Source of the DNA: Pseudomonas umsongensis
GTDB taxonomy: Bacteria; Pseudomonadota; Gammaproteobacteria; Pseudomonadales; Pseudomonadaceae
Assembly: GCF_002236105.1 (NCBI RefSeq)
Contig: NZ_NIWU01000001.1
Coordinates: 1,984,001-2,048,000 of the forward strand
Reading direction: 5' to 3'
Length of the DNA: 64,000 nucleotides
Shown: positions 55,497-62,809 of the stretch, in pieces
Layout: every line of letters begins with the position of its first letter
Position numbering within the stretch: the first letter of the stretch is position 1
Notes under the pieces: generated by a model
Seen by the model: the letters and a program-made list of their open reading frames with translations, nothing else
The model's database searches: none
Told to the model about the DNA's origin: nothing
Position numbers and translations under genes: made by a program

Positions 55497-56258
55497 TCAG
55501 GGGATCGACGCATCGAATTGGTTGCCGCTGTTATCGCGTAGCAACAGGCGCGTCTGCCCTGCCCCTTCGATATCAAAGGCCAGGCTGGGGTTTTCGCTGA
55601 CGGCGGGGAACAGTTCGAGACGGGCCAGCAGTTGATCGTGCTGATCGCGCAGCTCGGCATGTTCGAGGAAAAATTCCGGGATGCCACTGACCATCCCGTT
55701 GTCCATCGGATGCGCTACCTGCACGCGCACGCGGCTGAATTCACCACGAGGATAACGACCGCCGAGCACCTCACCGACATGCTCTTCCCAACCCGCCTCA
55801 GTGCGCACCATGCTTGGCGCGGTACAGCCGCCACCCGCGGCGTCGATCAGGGTCGACCCCACATGCCACACGCCGTCACGGGTCAGTACCGCCGCGCGCA
55901 AAGGCGTCGCCTGTTCGACGCGGATGCGGATCGACAGCCATGGCAGCACGCCACTGAGCGGCTGGAAATCGACGATTTTCGGCAAGGGGTTGAGTTCAGC
56001 CCAGGCGAGGATCCTGACCACTTCGCCCTTGAAGGCTCGGGCATCGATTTCCAGCGGCACTTGACGTGCGTCTTCGGCGAACGGTGGCGCCAGCAGCTTG
56101 ACCCGCTCATCGAACACGAACGGCGCCTCACCGAGCATTTGCTTGTGATAGAAGGCCCACATCACCGACGGCACCGGGTCTTTGCCGGGATCGACAGCGC
56201 CCGCATGGGCCGCCAGGCTCAAACAGCAGGCCAACAGACAACTCCTTTGCCAATTCAT
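55497..56258 (-). CDS. Quinoprotein-associated SoxYZ-like carrier protein
   Basis: Secreted protein (253 aa, signal peptide about 1-21) that fuses a SoxY-like and a SoxZ-like half. The SoxY carrier cysteine appears as C145 in AGGGCTAPSM, but internal rather than at a C-terminus. In thiosulfate oxidation SoxYZ carries sulfur intermediates on such a cysteine. Here no other Sox gene is present, and the family is tied to PQQ dehydrogenases. The SoxZ half includes VAHPMDNGM and IPEFFLEHAEL. Its function in alcohol oxidation is not known. Confidence 0.87.
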   Translation of the reverse strand: MNWQRSCLLACCLSLAAHAGAVDPGKDPVPSVMWAFYHKQMLGEAPFVFDERVKLLAPPFAEDARQVPLEIDARAFKGEVVRILAWAELNPLPKIVDFQPLSGVLPWLSIRIRVEQATPLRAAVLTRDGVWHVGSTLIDAAGGGCTAPSMVRTEAGWEEHVGEVLGGRYPRGEFSRVRVQVAHPMDNGMVSGIPEFFLEHAELRDQHDQLLARLELFPAVSENPSLAFDIEGAGQTRLLLRDNSGNQFDASIP

Positions 56259-56267
56259 CGCCTGCTC

Positions 56268-57143
56268 CTATTGGTACATTTCGGGCACGTCGTAGCGCAA
56301 GCCGTACTGGCCGTAGATGGTTTTCACCGAACCCTCGCGGATCAGGCTTTCCAGCGCCTCCTCCACGGCATAGGCCAGTTGCCGGTTGCTTTCGTGGACG
56401 GCCATGCCGATCTCCCAGAGTTGCTTGCCCATGTTCGGGTAAGCGTTTTCTGCCAGGGCCAATTGCGGGTCGGCGGCTTCGTGCACCTGCCAGTCGATTT
56501 CGCCACGCATGGCCATGACGGCGTCGACCTCACCGGCCTTCATCGCCGCAAACGCCTGAGGCACGCCCGGGTAGTGGCGGGTCTTGCCGGCGAGCATGCC
56601 ATTGAACACCGAGGTCAGGTAGAACGAAGGCACGCTGTCGACTTCGACGCCGATCGGGTGCTGTTCAAACACCGCGACACTGGCGACCTTGTCCAGCCGG
56701 CGGCGGTCGTAAGCGACTTGCCATTGCTCGTTCTGGTAAGGGCCGAACATCACCACATGGCCGTTTTCCATCTCGCCGAATTCGTTGCGTTTCTGCGCGT
56801 AATCGCGGTCATAAGGCACCCGCATCATCAGGTCGGCCAGTTGCTGATTGTGCAGTGGGCTGGGACGCCAGATGTAATCGCGCAGGTCATCGTCGAGCTT
56901 TTCCCCGGCGGGCGCCCAGATCAGCGTCAAACGCACACCCAGGGCCTTGGCCAGCGCCTGGGCCAGTTCCACGTCCACGCCCCGGGGCTGGCCCGCGTCT
57001 TCAAAACTGTAGGGGGCGAAGTCCTTGTAGACCGCCACTTTCAGCTCACCGGCGGCGATCATTTCGTCATAGTTGCGAACCTGCGCCTGCACCGACTGGC
57101 AGCACAGCCACACAGCGCTGATCAACACCGCGAGCAGGCGCAT
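56268..57143 (-). CDS. Quinoprotein-associated periplasmic binding protein (XoxJ-like)
   Basis: Periplasmic type 2 binding protein (291 aa, signal peptide about 1-20) of the family associated with quinoprotein dehydrogenases, to which XoxJ belongs. The opening is ELKVAVYKDFAPYSFEDAGQPRGVDVELAQALAKALG. It sits between the cytochrome c550 gene and the SoxYZ-like gene without any permease or ATPase. It is therefore unlikely to feed a transporter here. XoxJ is thought to help activate or partner the lanthanide dehydrogenase; by analogy this may do the same. Confidence 0.87.
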   Translation of the reverse strand: MRLLAVLISAVWLCCQSVQAQVRNYDEMIAAGELKVAVYKDFAPYSFEDAGQPRGVDVELAQALAKALGVRLTLIWAPAGEKLDDDLRDYIWRPSPLHNQQLADLMMRVPYDRDYAQKRNEFGEMENGHVVMFGPYQNEQWQVAYDRRRLDKVASVAVFEQHPIGVEVDSVPSFYLTSVFNGMLAGKTRHYPGVPQAFAAMKAGEVDAVMAMRGEIDWQVHEAADPQLALAENAYPNMGKQLWEIGMAVHESNRQLAYAVEEALESLIREGSVKTIYGQYGLRYDVPEMYQ

Positions 57144-57146
57144 GGG

Positions 57147-57608
57147 TCACTCCTCGACGTGGACGCTGTCCAGATAGGTACGCACCGCCCACAGGGCTTC
57201 CTGGCTCAGGTAATCAGCCATTTTCGGCATGTAGACCCGACCATCACGCACCGCGCCGTGGCGTACTCGTTCGACGAACCACTCATCACCGGCATCCGCG
57301 ACATCGAGCATGCGCAAATCGGGGGCGATGCCACCGGACTTGGCTTCCAGGCCATGACAGGCCGCGCAGTTCTGGTTGTAGGCCGACGCGCCGATTTCCA
57401 CCGCCTTATCATGTTCCGGGGAAGTACGGTAAGGGTTCACCGCTGCCCAGCCATCGGCATCGAGCGGTACGCCGGCATCCTTGATCGGTGTCAGGCCCTG
57501 GGTGGCGACGGCCTGCGGCACCACATTGCCGTGGGCCCAGACGGAACCCGCACTGATAAGACCGACCAGCAGCCCGGTCACGAGCAAGGCGTTGCGTTTT
57601 GTTGTCAT
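57147..57608 (-). CDS. pedF: Cytochrome c550 (PedF/ExaB type)
   Basis: Periplasmic monohaem cytochrome c (153 aa, signal peptide about 1-25 ending SVWA). The haem site is CAACH at 81-85, and an axial Met is in VYMPKM (127 or 130). It is the electron acceptor of PQQ ethanol dehydrogenases. GAGGG precedes the ATG by seven bases. It is divergent from exaA across a 254 bp shared promoter region, and first gene of the helper operon that runs to the metallohydrolase. Confidence 0.92.
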   Translation of the reverse strand: MTTKRNALLVTGLLVGLISAGSVWAHGNVVPQAVATQGLTPIKDAGVPLDADGWAAVNPYRTSPEHDKAVEIGASAYNQNCAACHGLEAKSGGIAPDLRMLDVADAGDEWFVERVRHGAVRDGRVYMPKMADYLSQEALWAVRTYLDSVHVEE

Positions 57609-57717
57609 TGTTATGCCCTCAGGATTGCACGCAAGACCTCTTGGCAGAGGCTATGGCAGCCATCTTAGAAACCCCGTGGCATGCACCCCATGCTGCTTTG
57701 GTGGTCGGCGCCTAATC

Positions 57718-57739
57718 CCTTGGTAGTAAGGCCTTGGAG
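57718..57739. promoter_or_regulatory. CCTTGGTA direct repeats in the pedF-exaA gap
   Basis: CCTTGGTA at 57718-57725 and CCTTGGAG at 57732-57739, spaced 14 bases start to start. This is the same spacing as the pair at 62723/62737. They are likely sites for one of the LuxR-type regulators of the system. Confidence 0.55.
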
Positions 57740-57763
57740 GGACACCTAAATCAGGTGGCACAT

Positions 57764-57778
57764 GGGAAGTTTTCCCGG
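57764..57778. promoter_or_regulatory. GGGAAGTTTTCCCGG palindrome upstream of exaA
   Basis: GGGAA-GT-TTTCCC arms, closely matching the palindrome upstream of pedH. It lies 85 bases before the exaA start. Confidence 0.5.
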
Positions 57779-57862
57779 CAACGGCGGGACATTTTCCGTA
57801 TCCGCCGTCCGCCCCGGCGCCCCACCCTGTGCAGGTCAAAACCTCCACTGGGAACTGCAACC

Positions 57863-59755
57863 ATGACAATAAGATCGCTACCCGCCCTTTCCCCCTTGAC
57901 CGTCGCCGTACACGCTTTTTTGCTGGTCGGCAGCCTGTCCCTGAGCCCTGCCGGATTCGCCGAGACCGCACCGGCCAGCGCCACCCGTAACGTGAGTTGG
58001 GAAGATATTGCCAACGATCACCTGACCACCAAGGACGTGCTGCAGTACGGGATGGGCACTAACGCCCAGCGCTGGAGCCCACTGGCCCAGGTCAACGACA
58101 AGAACGTGTTCAAGCTGACTCCGGCCTGGTCTTACTCCTTCGGCGACGAGAAACAGCGCGGCCAGGAATCCCAGGCGATCGTCAGCGACGGCGTGGTCTA
58201 CGTCACCGGCTCGTATTCGCGGGTATTCGCCCTCGATGCCAAGACCGGCAAGCGCCTGTGGACCTACAACCATCGCCTGCCGGACAACATTCGGCCGTGC
58301 TGCGACGTGGTCAACCGCGGCGCGGCGATCTATGGCGACAAAATCTACTTCGGCACCCTAGATGCTCGGCTGATCGCCCTGGACAAGAACACCGGCAAAG
58401 TCGTGTGGAACAAGAAGTTCGGCGACCACGCCGCGGGCTACACCATGACCGGCGCGCCGGTGCTGATCAAGGACAAGACCAGCGGCAAGGTGCTGCTGAT
58501 CCATGGCAGTTCCGGTGACGAGTTCGGCGTGGTCGGCCAGCTCTTCGCCCGGGATCCGGACACCGGCGAGGAAGTCTGGATGCGGCCTTTCGTCGAAGGC
58601 CATATGGGCCGCTTGAACGGCAAGGACAGCACCCCCACCGGCGACGTCAAGGCGCCGTCGTGGCCGAACGATCCGACCACCGAAACCGGCAAGGTCGAAG
58701 CCTGGAGCCATGGTGGCGGCGCACCTTGGCAGAGCGCCAGTTTCGATGCCGAAACCAACACCATCATCGTCGGCGCCGGTAATCCAGGCCCGTGGAACAC
58801 TTGGGCGCGTACCTCAAAGGACGGCAACCCACACGATTACGACAGCCTCTACACCTCTGGCCAGGTCGGCGTCGACCCGAGCACCGGCGAAGTGAAATGG
58901 TTCTACCAGCACACGCCGAACGATGCCTGGGACTTCTCCGGCAACAACGAATTGGTGCTGTTCGACTACAAGGACAAGGACGGCAAAACGGTCAAGGCCA
59001 CCGGCCACGCCGACCGCAACGGCTTCTTCTATGTGGTCGACCGAAACAACGGCAAATTGCAGAACGCCTTCCCCTTCGTCGACAACATCACCTGGGCCAG
59101 CCACATCGATCTCAAGACCGGCCGCCCGGTGGAAAACGAAGGCCAGCGTCCGGCCAAGCCGTTGCCGGGGGAAACCAAGGGCAAGCCCGTGGAAGTCTCG
59201 CCGCCGTTCCTCGGTGGCAAGAACTGGAACCCCATGGCCTACAGCCAGGACACCGGGCTGTTCTATATCCCGGGCAACCAGTGGAAAGAGGAATACTGGA
59301 CCGAAGAGGTCAACTACAAGAAAGGCTCGGCCTATTTGGGCATGGGTTTCCGCATCAAGCGCATGTACGACGATCACGTCGGGACGTTGCGGGCGATGAA
59401 CCCGACCACCGGCAAAGTGGTCTGGGAGCACAAGGAACACCTGCCGCTGTGGGCCGGCGTGCTGGCGACCAAGGGCAACCTGGTGTTCACCGGTACCGGC
59501 GACGGGTTCTTCAAGGCCTTCGATGCCAAGACCGGTAAGGAACTGTGGAAATTCCAGACCGGCAGCGGCATCGTTTCCCCACCGATCACCTGGGAGCAGG
59601 ACGGCGAGCAGTACATCGGCGTGACCGTGGGCTACGGCGGCGCGGTGCCGTTGTGGGGCGGCGACATGGCGGAGCTGACCAAGCCGGTGGCTCAAGGCGG
59701 ATCGTTCTGGGTGTTCAAGATTCCGAGCTGGGATAACCAGACCGCGCAAAAATAA
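57863..59755 (+). CDS. exaA: PQQ-dependent ethanol dehydrogenase, predicted calcium-dependent (ExaA/PedE type)
   Basis: Periplasmic quinoprotein ethanol dehydrogenase (630 aa; signal peptide about 1-33, AGFA). The vicinal cysteines C146-C147 are in IRPCCDV. The catalytic Asp357 is in AWDFSGNNE, followed two positions later by Ser359, the residue found in calcium-binding ExaA and PedE. The propeller repeats include DTGEEVWM and TTGKVVWEHK. The start is the ATG giving MTIRSLPAL; an open extension back to 57734 covers the promoter region. It is divergent from pedF, its electron acceptor, and followed by the pentapeptide gene after a REP element. Confidence 0.94.
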   Translation: MTIRSLPALSPLTVAVHAFLLVGSLSLSPAGFAETAPASATRNVSWEDIANDHLTTKDVLQYGMGTNAQRWSPLAQVNDKNVFKLTPAWSYSFGDEKQRGQESQAIVSDGVVYVTGSYSRVFALDAKTGKRLWTYNHRLPDNIRPCCDVVNRGAAIYGDKIYFGTLDARLIALDKNTGKVVWNKKFGDHAAGYTMTGAPVLIKDKTSGKVLLIHGSSGDEFGVVGQLFARDPDTGEEVWMRPFVEGHMGRLNGKDSTPTGDVKAPSWPNDPTTETGKVEAWSHGGGAPWQSASFDAETNTIIVGAGNPGPWNTWARTSKDGNPHDYDSLYTSGQVGVDPSTGEVKWFYQHTPNDAWDFSGNNELVLFDYKDKDGKTVKATGHADRNGFFYVVDRNNGKLQNAFPFVDNITWASHIDLKTGRPVENEGQRPAKPLPGETKGKPVEVSPPFLGGKNWNPMAYSQDTGLFYIPGNQWKEEYWTEEVNYKKGSAYLGMGFRIKRMYDDHVGTLRAMNPTTGKVVWEHKEHLPLWAGVLATKGNLVFTGTGDGFFKAFDAKTGKELWKFQTGSGIVSPPITWEQDGEQYIGVTVGYGGAVPLWGGDMAELTKPVAQGGSFWVFKIPSWDNQTAQK

Positions 59756-59768
59756 CACCCCAACACCT

Positions 59769-59821
59769 GATCGTTCCCACGCTCTGCGTGGGAATGCAGC
59801 CCCGGACGCTCTGCGTCCGTT
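59769..59821. repeat. REP singlet, GATCGTTCCCACG family
   Basis: GATCGTTCCCACGCTCTGCGTGGGAATGC followed by a GGACGCTCTGCGTCC half, between exaA and the pentapeptide gene. Confidence 0.85.
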
Positions 59822-59851
59822 CGGCAATCTCACTCCCAAGAGAACCCTGCC

Positions 59852-60499
59852 ATGAAATACCTGCCGCTGTTTCTTCTACTGACCCTGCAACTGGTCCACG
59901 CCGACGACGGCGGCGACACCCCACTGATCATCAACGGCTGCACCATCGCCGAACACAGCCAATGCCCCGGCGCCAAACTCAAGGGCGCCAACCTGCGTAA
60001 CCAGGACCTGCGCAACATGAACCTGAGCGGTGCCGACCTGCGCGAGGCCGACCTGCGCCACGCCCGCCTCGACCTGGCCAATCTGGAACAGGCCCGGCTA
60101 CAGGGCGCCAACCTGACCCGCTCCAGCCTGCAACAAAGCAATGTGCGCCTGGCTGATTTCACCGGCGCCACGCTGGTGGCAATCCAGGGCTGGGGGCTGT
60201 TCGCCCAGGGCGCGCAATTCGAGAACGCCGACCTCAGCGCCGCCGACCTGCAATTCGCGCGGCTGTCCGGGGCCAGGTTGCACAACGCCAACCTGGGCGC
60301 CGCCGATCTGGAGATGACCTGGCTGAGCAAGGCCGATCTCAAGGGCGCCAACCTCAGCGACGCCAACCTGCAAGAGGCCAAGTTGGGCGAAAGCAACCTG
60401 GAAAACGCCAACCTCGGCGGCTCGCGCCAGCATTATGCGAATTTCCAGGATGCGAACATGGAGGGCTGCACGGGGTGCCCGACGACATGGGACAGGTGA
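59852..60499 (+). CDS. Periplasmic pentapeptide-repeat protein
   Basis: 215-residue protein with a short signal peptide (about 1-17, LVHA) and about thirty A(D/N)LxX pentapeptides (ADLREADLRHARLDLANLEQA type) from residue 39 to 200. This predicts a right-handed quadrilateral beta-helix. It is bracketed by cysteine pairs C30/C38 and C206/C209, suggesting disulfide caps at both ends. The same kind of gene lies between pedE and the pedR2/pedS2 genes in P. putida KT2440. Its function is unknown; a scaffold or stability role for the periplasmic dehydrogenases is conceivable. AAGAG precedes the ATG. Confidence 0.88.
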   Translation: MKYLPLFLLLTLQLVHADDGGDTPLIINGCTIAEHSQCPGAKLKGANLRNQDLRNMNLSGADLREADLRHARLDLANLEQARLQGANLTRSSLQQSNVRLADFTGATLVAIQGWGLFAQGAQFENADLSAADLQFARLSGARLHNANLGAADLEMTWLSKADLKGANLSDANLQEAKLGESNLENANLGGSRQHYANFQDANMEGCTGCPTTWDR

Positions 60500-60508
60500 C
60501 CGGGTACC

Positions 60509-60617
60509 GATCGTTCCCACGCTCTGCGTGGGAACGCCTCTTGTGACGCTCTGCGTCACGCTTTTGGGGACGCGGAGCGTCCCGGGCTGCATTCCCACGC
60601 AGAGCGTGGGAACGATC
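60509..60617. repeat. REP inverted pair, GATCGTTCCCACG family
   Basis: Complete nested pair (outer GATCGTTCCCACGCTCTGCG arms, inner GACGCTCTGCGTC / GACGCGGAGCGTC) between the convergent pentapeptide and pedR2 genes. Confidence 0.93.
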
Positions 60618-60629
60618 ATCAATCCCGCG

Positions 60630-61268
60630 TCAGCCCGCCTTGCGCACCACCCCCATATCAATCCCCAGATGCACCAGCTCGGCATGGGAGCTCACCTGCA
60701 ACTTGCTCTTGAGCAACGTCAGGTGATTGGAAACGGTCTTGCTGCTGATGCTCAACTGCTCGGCGATCTGCCGCGTGGGGGTGCCTTTGGCGAGCATCAC
60801 GAAAATCTCCAGCTCGCGCTGGGTCATGCTCTGCAAGCGCGGGTCGCTGGCGTCCTGCTGGCGATGGCAGGCCAGTTGAGTGGCCAGCGGTTGTTCGATG
60901 TAGGCATGGCCTGCGAGCACGCGCCGCACCGCCTCGATCAACACTTCTGGCGCCGAGCTCTTGGTCAAATATCCCGATGCCCCTGCCTCCAGTGCCTGAC
61001 GCACCAGCGGCAGTTCATCGTGCATGCTGAAAAACAGCACCCGCAATTGTGGCAGGCGTTGCCGCAGCCGCCGAGTGGTTTCCAGGCCACTGATACCCGG
61101 CAGGCCGAAATCCATGATCACCAGGTGCGGCACGCTGTCCTGAACCCGCAGCAACGCCTCCTCGCCCGTTGCCGCCTCGCGAACTTCCATCGCCGGCATC
61201 AGGGCTCGCAACAAGCTGGCGTAGCCCTGGCGGACTACCGCATGGTCATCGACCAGCAGAATACTCAT
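60630..61268 (-). CDS. pedR2: LuxR/NarL-family response regulator (PedR2/ExaE type)
   Basis: 212-residue response regulator. The receiver domain has acidic pocket VDDHA and phosphoacceptor D53 in VIMDFGLPG, and the switch lysine is in YLTKSSAP. The C-terminal LuxR helix-turn-helix is in TQRELEIFVMLAKGTPTRQIAEQLSISSKTVSNHL. The start MSILLVDD overlaps the kinase stop (ATGA), so the pair is coupled. By synteny with KT2440 it corresponds to PedR2, which with PedS2 switches between the calcium and lanthanide dehydrogenases. Confidence 0.9.
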   Translation of the reverse strand: MSILLVDDHAVVRQGYASLLRALMPAMEVREAATGEEALLRVQDSVPHLVIMDFGLPGISGLETTRRLRQRLPQLRVLFFSMHDELPLVRQALEAGASGYLTKSSAPEVLIEAVRRVLAGHAYIEQPLATQLACHRQQDASDPRLQSMTQRELEIFVMLAKGTPTRQIAEQLSISSKTVSNHLTLLKSKLQVSSHAELVHLGIDMGVVRKAG

Positions 61269-62527
61269 GAAACCTCCAAAGGCACGCTCAAGGTTAGCGC
61301 CCAACCGGCGCCGGGCTGGCTGATGATGCGCAACTCAGCGCCCAGGCTGCAGGCGCGTTCGCGCATCGAATACAGCCCGACACCGGGGCGCTGTGGTTGC
61401 TCCGCACCGCGACCATTATCGCGCACCAGCAGGCGCAAGCGTGCGCCGTGATGTTGCAGGCGCACCCGCACCTGACTGGCGTCGGCATGCCGGGTGATGT
61501 TGGTCAGGGCTTCTTGCAGCAATCGGTACAGATGGGTTTTGTCCGGCCCCGACAGCGCCGGTAACTGCGCACTGAGCCGCAGCCGACAATCAATACCCTG
61601 CCGGCCTTGCCATTGCTCCACCAGCAACGTGATGGCTTCGGCCAACGGCAAGTGTTGCAGGACCACCGGATAGAGGTTGTGCACCAGGGCCCGAAAGCCT
61701 TGTTGAAGGTGTTCGCAGTTGTGCTCCAGTTCGCGCATCGTGCGCTCGACGGTCTGCGGTTGATCGGCCGCCAGGCGCAACAGGCACGCCTGCGCACGGA
61801 TCCCGGCCAGGTACTGGCCGAGATCGTCGTGCAGGGTCTGGGCCAGCTGGGTACGTTCCTGTTCCTGCACCGCCAGCAAGGCCTGGGTCAGCCGGGCATT
61901 ATCGCTACCAGCCTGTTCCAGCGCGACGGTCATGCGGTTGAAATGCGTCGCCAGTTGCCGCGCCTCCGGCCCCCCTTCTGGACGCAGGCGCACTGTGAGC
62001 TGTCCGGCACACACCTGCTGGAACGCCCGCAGCAGCTCATCGAGCAGACCCATGCCACGACGCACCGCCCAGCGGATGGTCAGCAGACTGACCACCAGGG
62101 CCATCGCACACAGGCTGAGCAGTTGTTGCACGGAGTCCCAGACTTCGTCGATTTCATCCCGTGGATCAAGCGCAATCTGCACCCGTCGGCCATCCGCCAG
62201 AGCGAGGATTCTGGCGCCATGACGCACTTCGGCGAACAGCAGGCGGCCCAGCCAGGCATCGAGCCCACTTTGCACGGCTAGCGGTGGCTGTTCCTCCGGC
62301 CCCAGCCAGCGTACGCGGACGTGGCGCAGGCCTTGGGTCAGCCGCGGTTGCAGGCTGATCGGGTCACGTTCGGCGGTTTCGCTCAGGTACTCGACCACCG
62401 CTTCGGCCGATTGCAGCTCACGTTCCACGTCCTGCAGCGCTTGATGCACCAACAACGTCATGCAAGCCAGGGTCACCAGCGCAAAAAAACCGCAGACCCA
62501 CAGATTGATCCGCCACAGGGCTGACAT
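61265..62527 (-). CDS. pedS2: Sensor histidine kinase (PedS2/ExaD type)
   Basis: Membrane kinase (420 aa): helix 1 at about 9-27, a small periplasmic sensor of about 105 residues, helix 2 at about 135-152, then HAMP (about 153-207). The HisKA_3 dimerisation domain has H233 in TLHDDLGQYLAGIRAQ, and the ATPase domain has DNGRGAEQPQRPGVGLYSMRERA. In P. putida the lanthanide sensor kinase PedS2 is encoded next to PedR2 and the pedE region; this gene matches in position and layout. A 40-residue gene lies just 2 bases upstream. Confidence 0.89.
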   Translation of the reverse strand: MSALWRINLWVCGFFALVTLACMTLLVHQALQDVERELQSAEAVVEYLSETAERDPISLQPRLTQGLRHVRVRWLGPEEQPPLAVQSGLDAWLGRLLFAEVRHGARILALADGRRVQIALDPRDEIDEVWDSVQQLLSLCAMALVVSLLTIRWAVRRGMGLLDELLRAFQQVCAGQLTVRLRPEGGPEARQLATHFNRMTVALEQAGSDNARLTQALLAVQEQERTQLAQTLHDDLGQYLAGIRAQACLLRLAADQPQTVERTMRELEHNCEHLQQGFRALVHNLYPVVLQHLPLAEAITLLVEQWQGRQGIDCRLRLSAQLPALSGPDKTHLYRLLQEALTNITRHADASQVRVRLQHHGARLRLLVRDNGRGAEQPQRPGVGLYSMRERACSLGAELRIISQPGAGWALTLSVPLEVS

Positions 62528-62529
62528 GC

Positions 62530-62652
62530 CTAGCGCCCCGGTGTCGCGGGCATGACCTGCAACGCCACGGGACGCGAGCCGTGGAGCCGGTCGACGCCGA
62601 TCAGGGTCAGGATCAGCAAAAACGGCAGGAGCAGTGCCTTGACGATACGCAT
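62530..62652 (-). CDS. Small 40-residue membrane-anchored protein upstream of pedS2
   Basis: Short gene with an excellent ribosome site (GGAGGGG seven bases before ATG) and a stop 2 bases before the kinase start, so it is almost certainly the first gene of the kinase operon. Residues 3-20 (IVKALLLPFLLILTLIGV) are one hydrophobic segment, followed by a polar tail, DRLHGSRPVALQVMPATPGR. With the positive N-terminus the tail should be periplasmic, or released if the segment is a signal peptide. I recognise no family. A role in helping PedS2 or in metal sensing is possible but only inferred from position. Confidence 0.72.
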   Translation of the reverse strand: MRIVKALLLPFLLILTLIGVDRLHGSRPVALQVMPATPGR

Positions 62653-62722
62653 GGTCAATCCCCTCCAGAGCAGTGGCCGTTGTTGATCATGCTAAAACCG
62701 CGCCGCCCGGCGCGGGCTACTA

Positions 62723-62744
62723 CCTTGGTACTGGCTGCTTGGTA
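62723..62744. promoter_or_regulatory. CTTGGTA direct repeats in the pedS2 / binding-protein gap
   Basis: CCTTGGTA at 62723-62730 and GCTTGGTA at 62737-62744, spaced 14 bases. The first is part of the palindrome TACCTTGGTA. It lies in the 157 bp divergent region between the 40-residue gene and the binding-protein gene. Confidence 0.55.
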
Positions 62745-62809
62745 CTTTCTGCATATTTCCCCGGCGGCATGGGCTTCCTATGCTGGCGCTACCTGTAATG
62801 GAGTGCCCT

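Noticed and set aside
55481..55687. Upstream extension of the quinoprotein metallohydrolase
   Set aside because: The in-frame sequence lies inside the SoxYZ-like gene, while the ATG at 55480 has AAGGAG at ideal spacing and begins a signal peptide.
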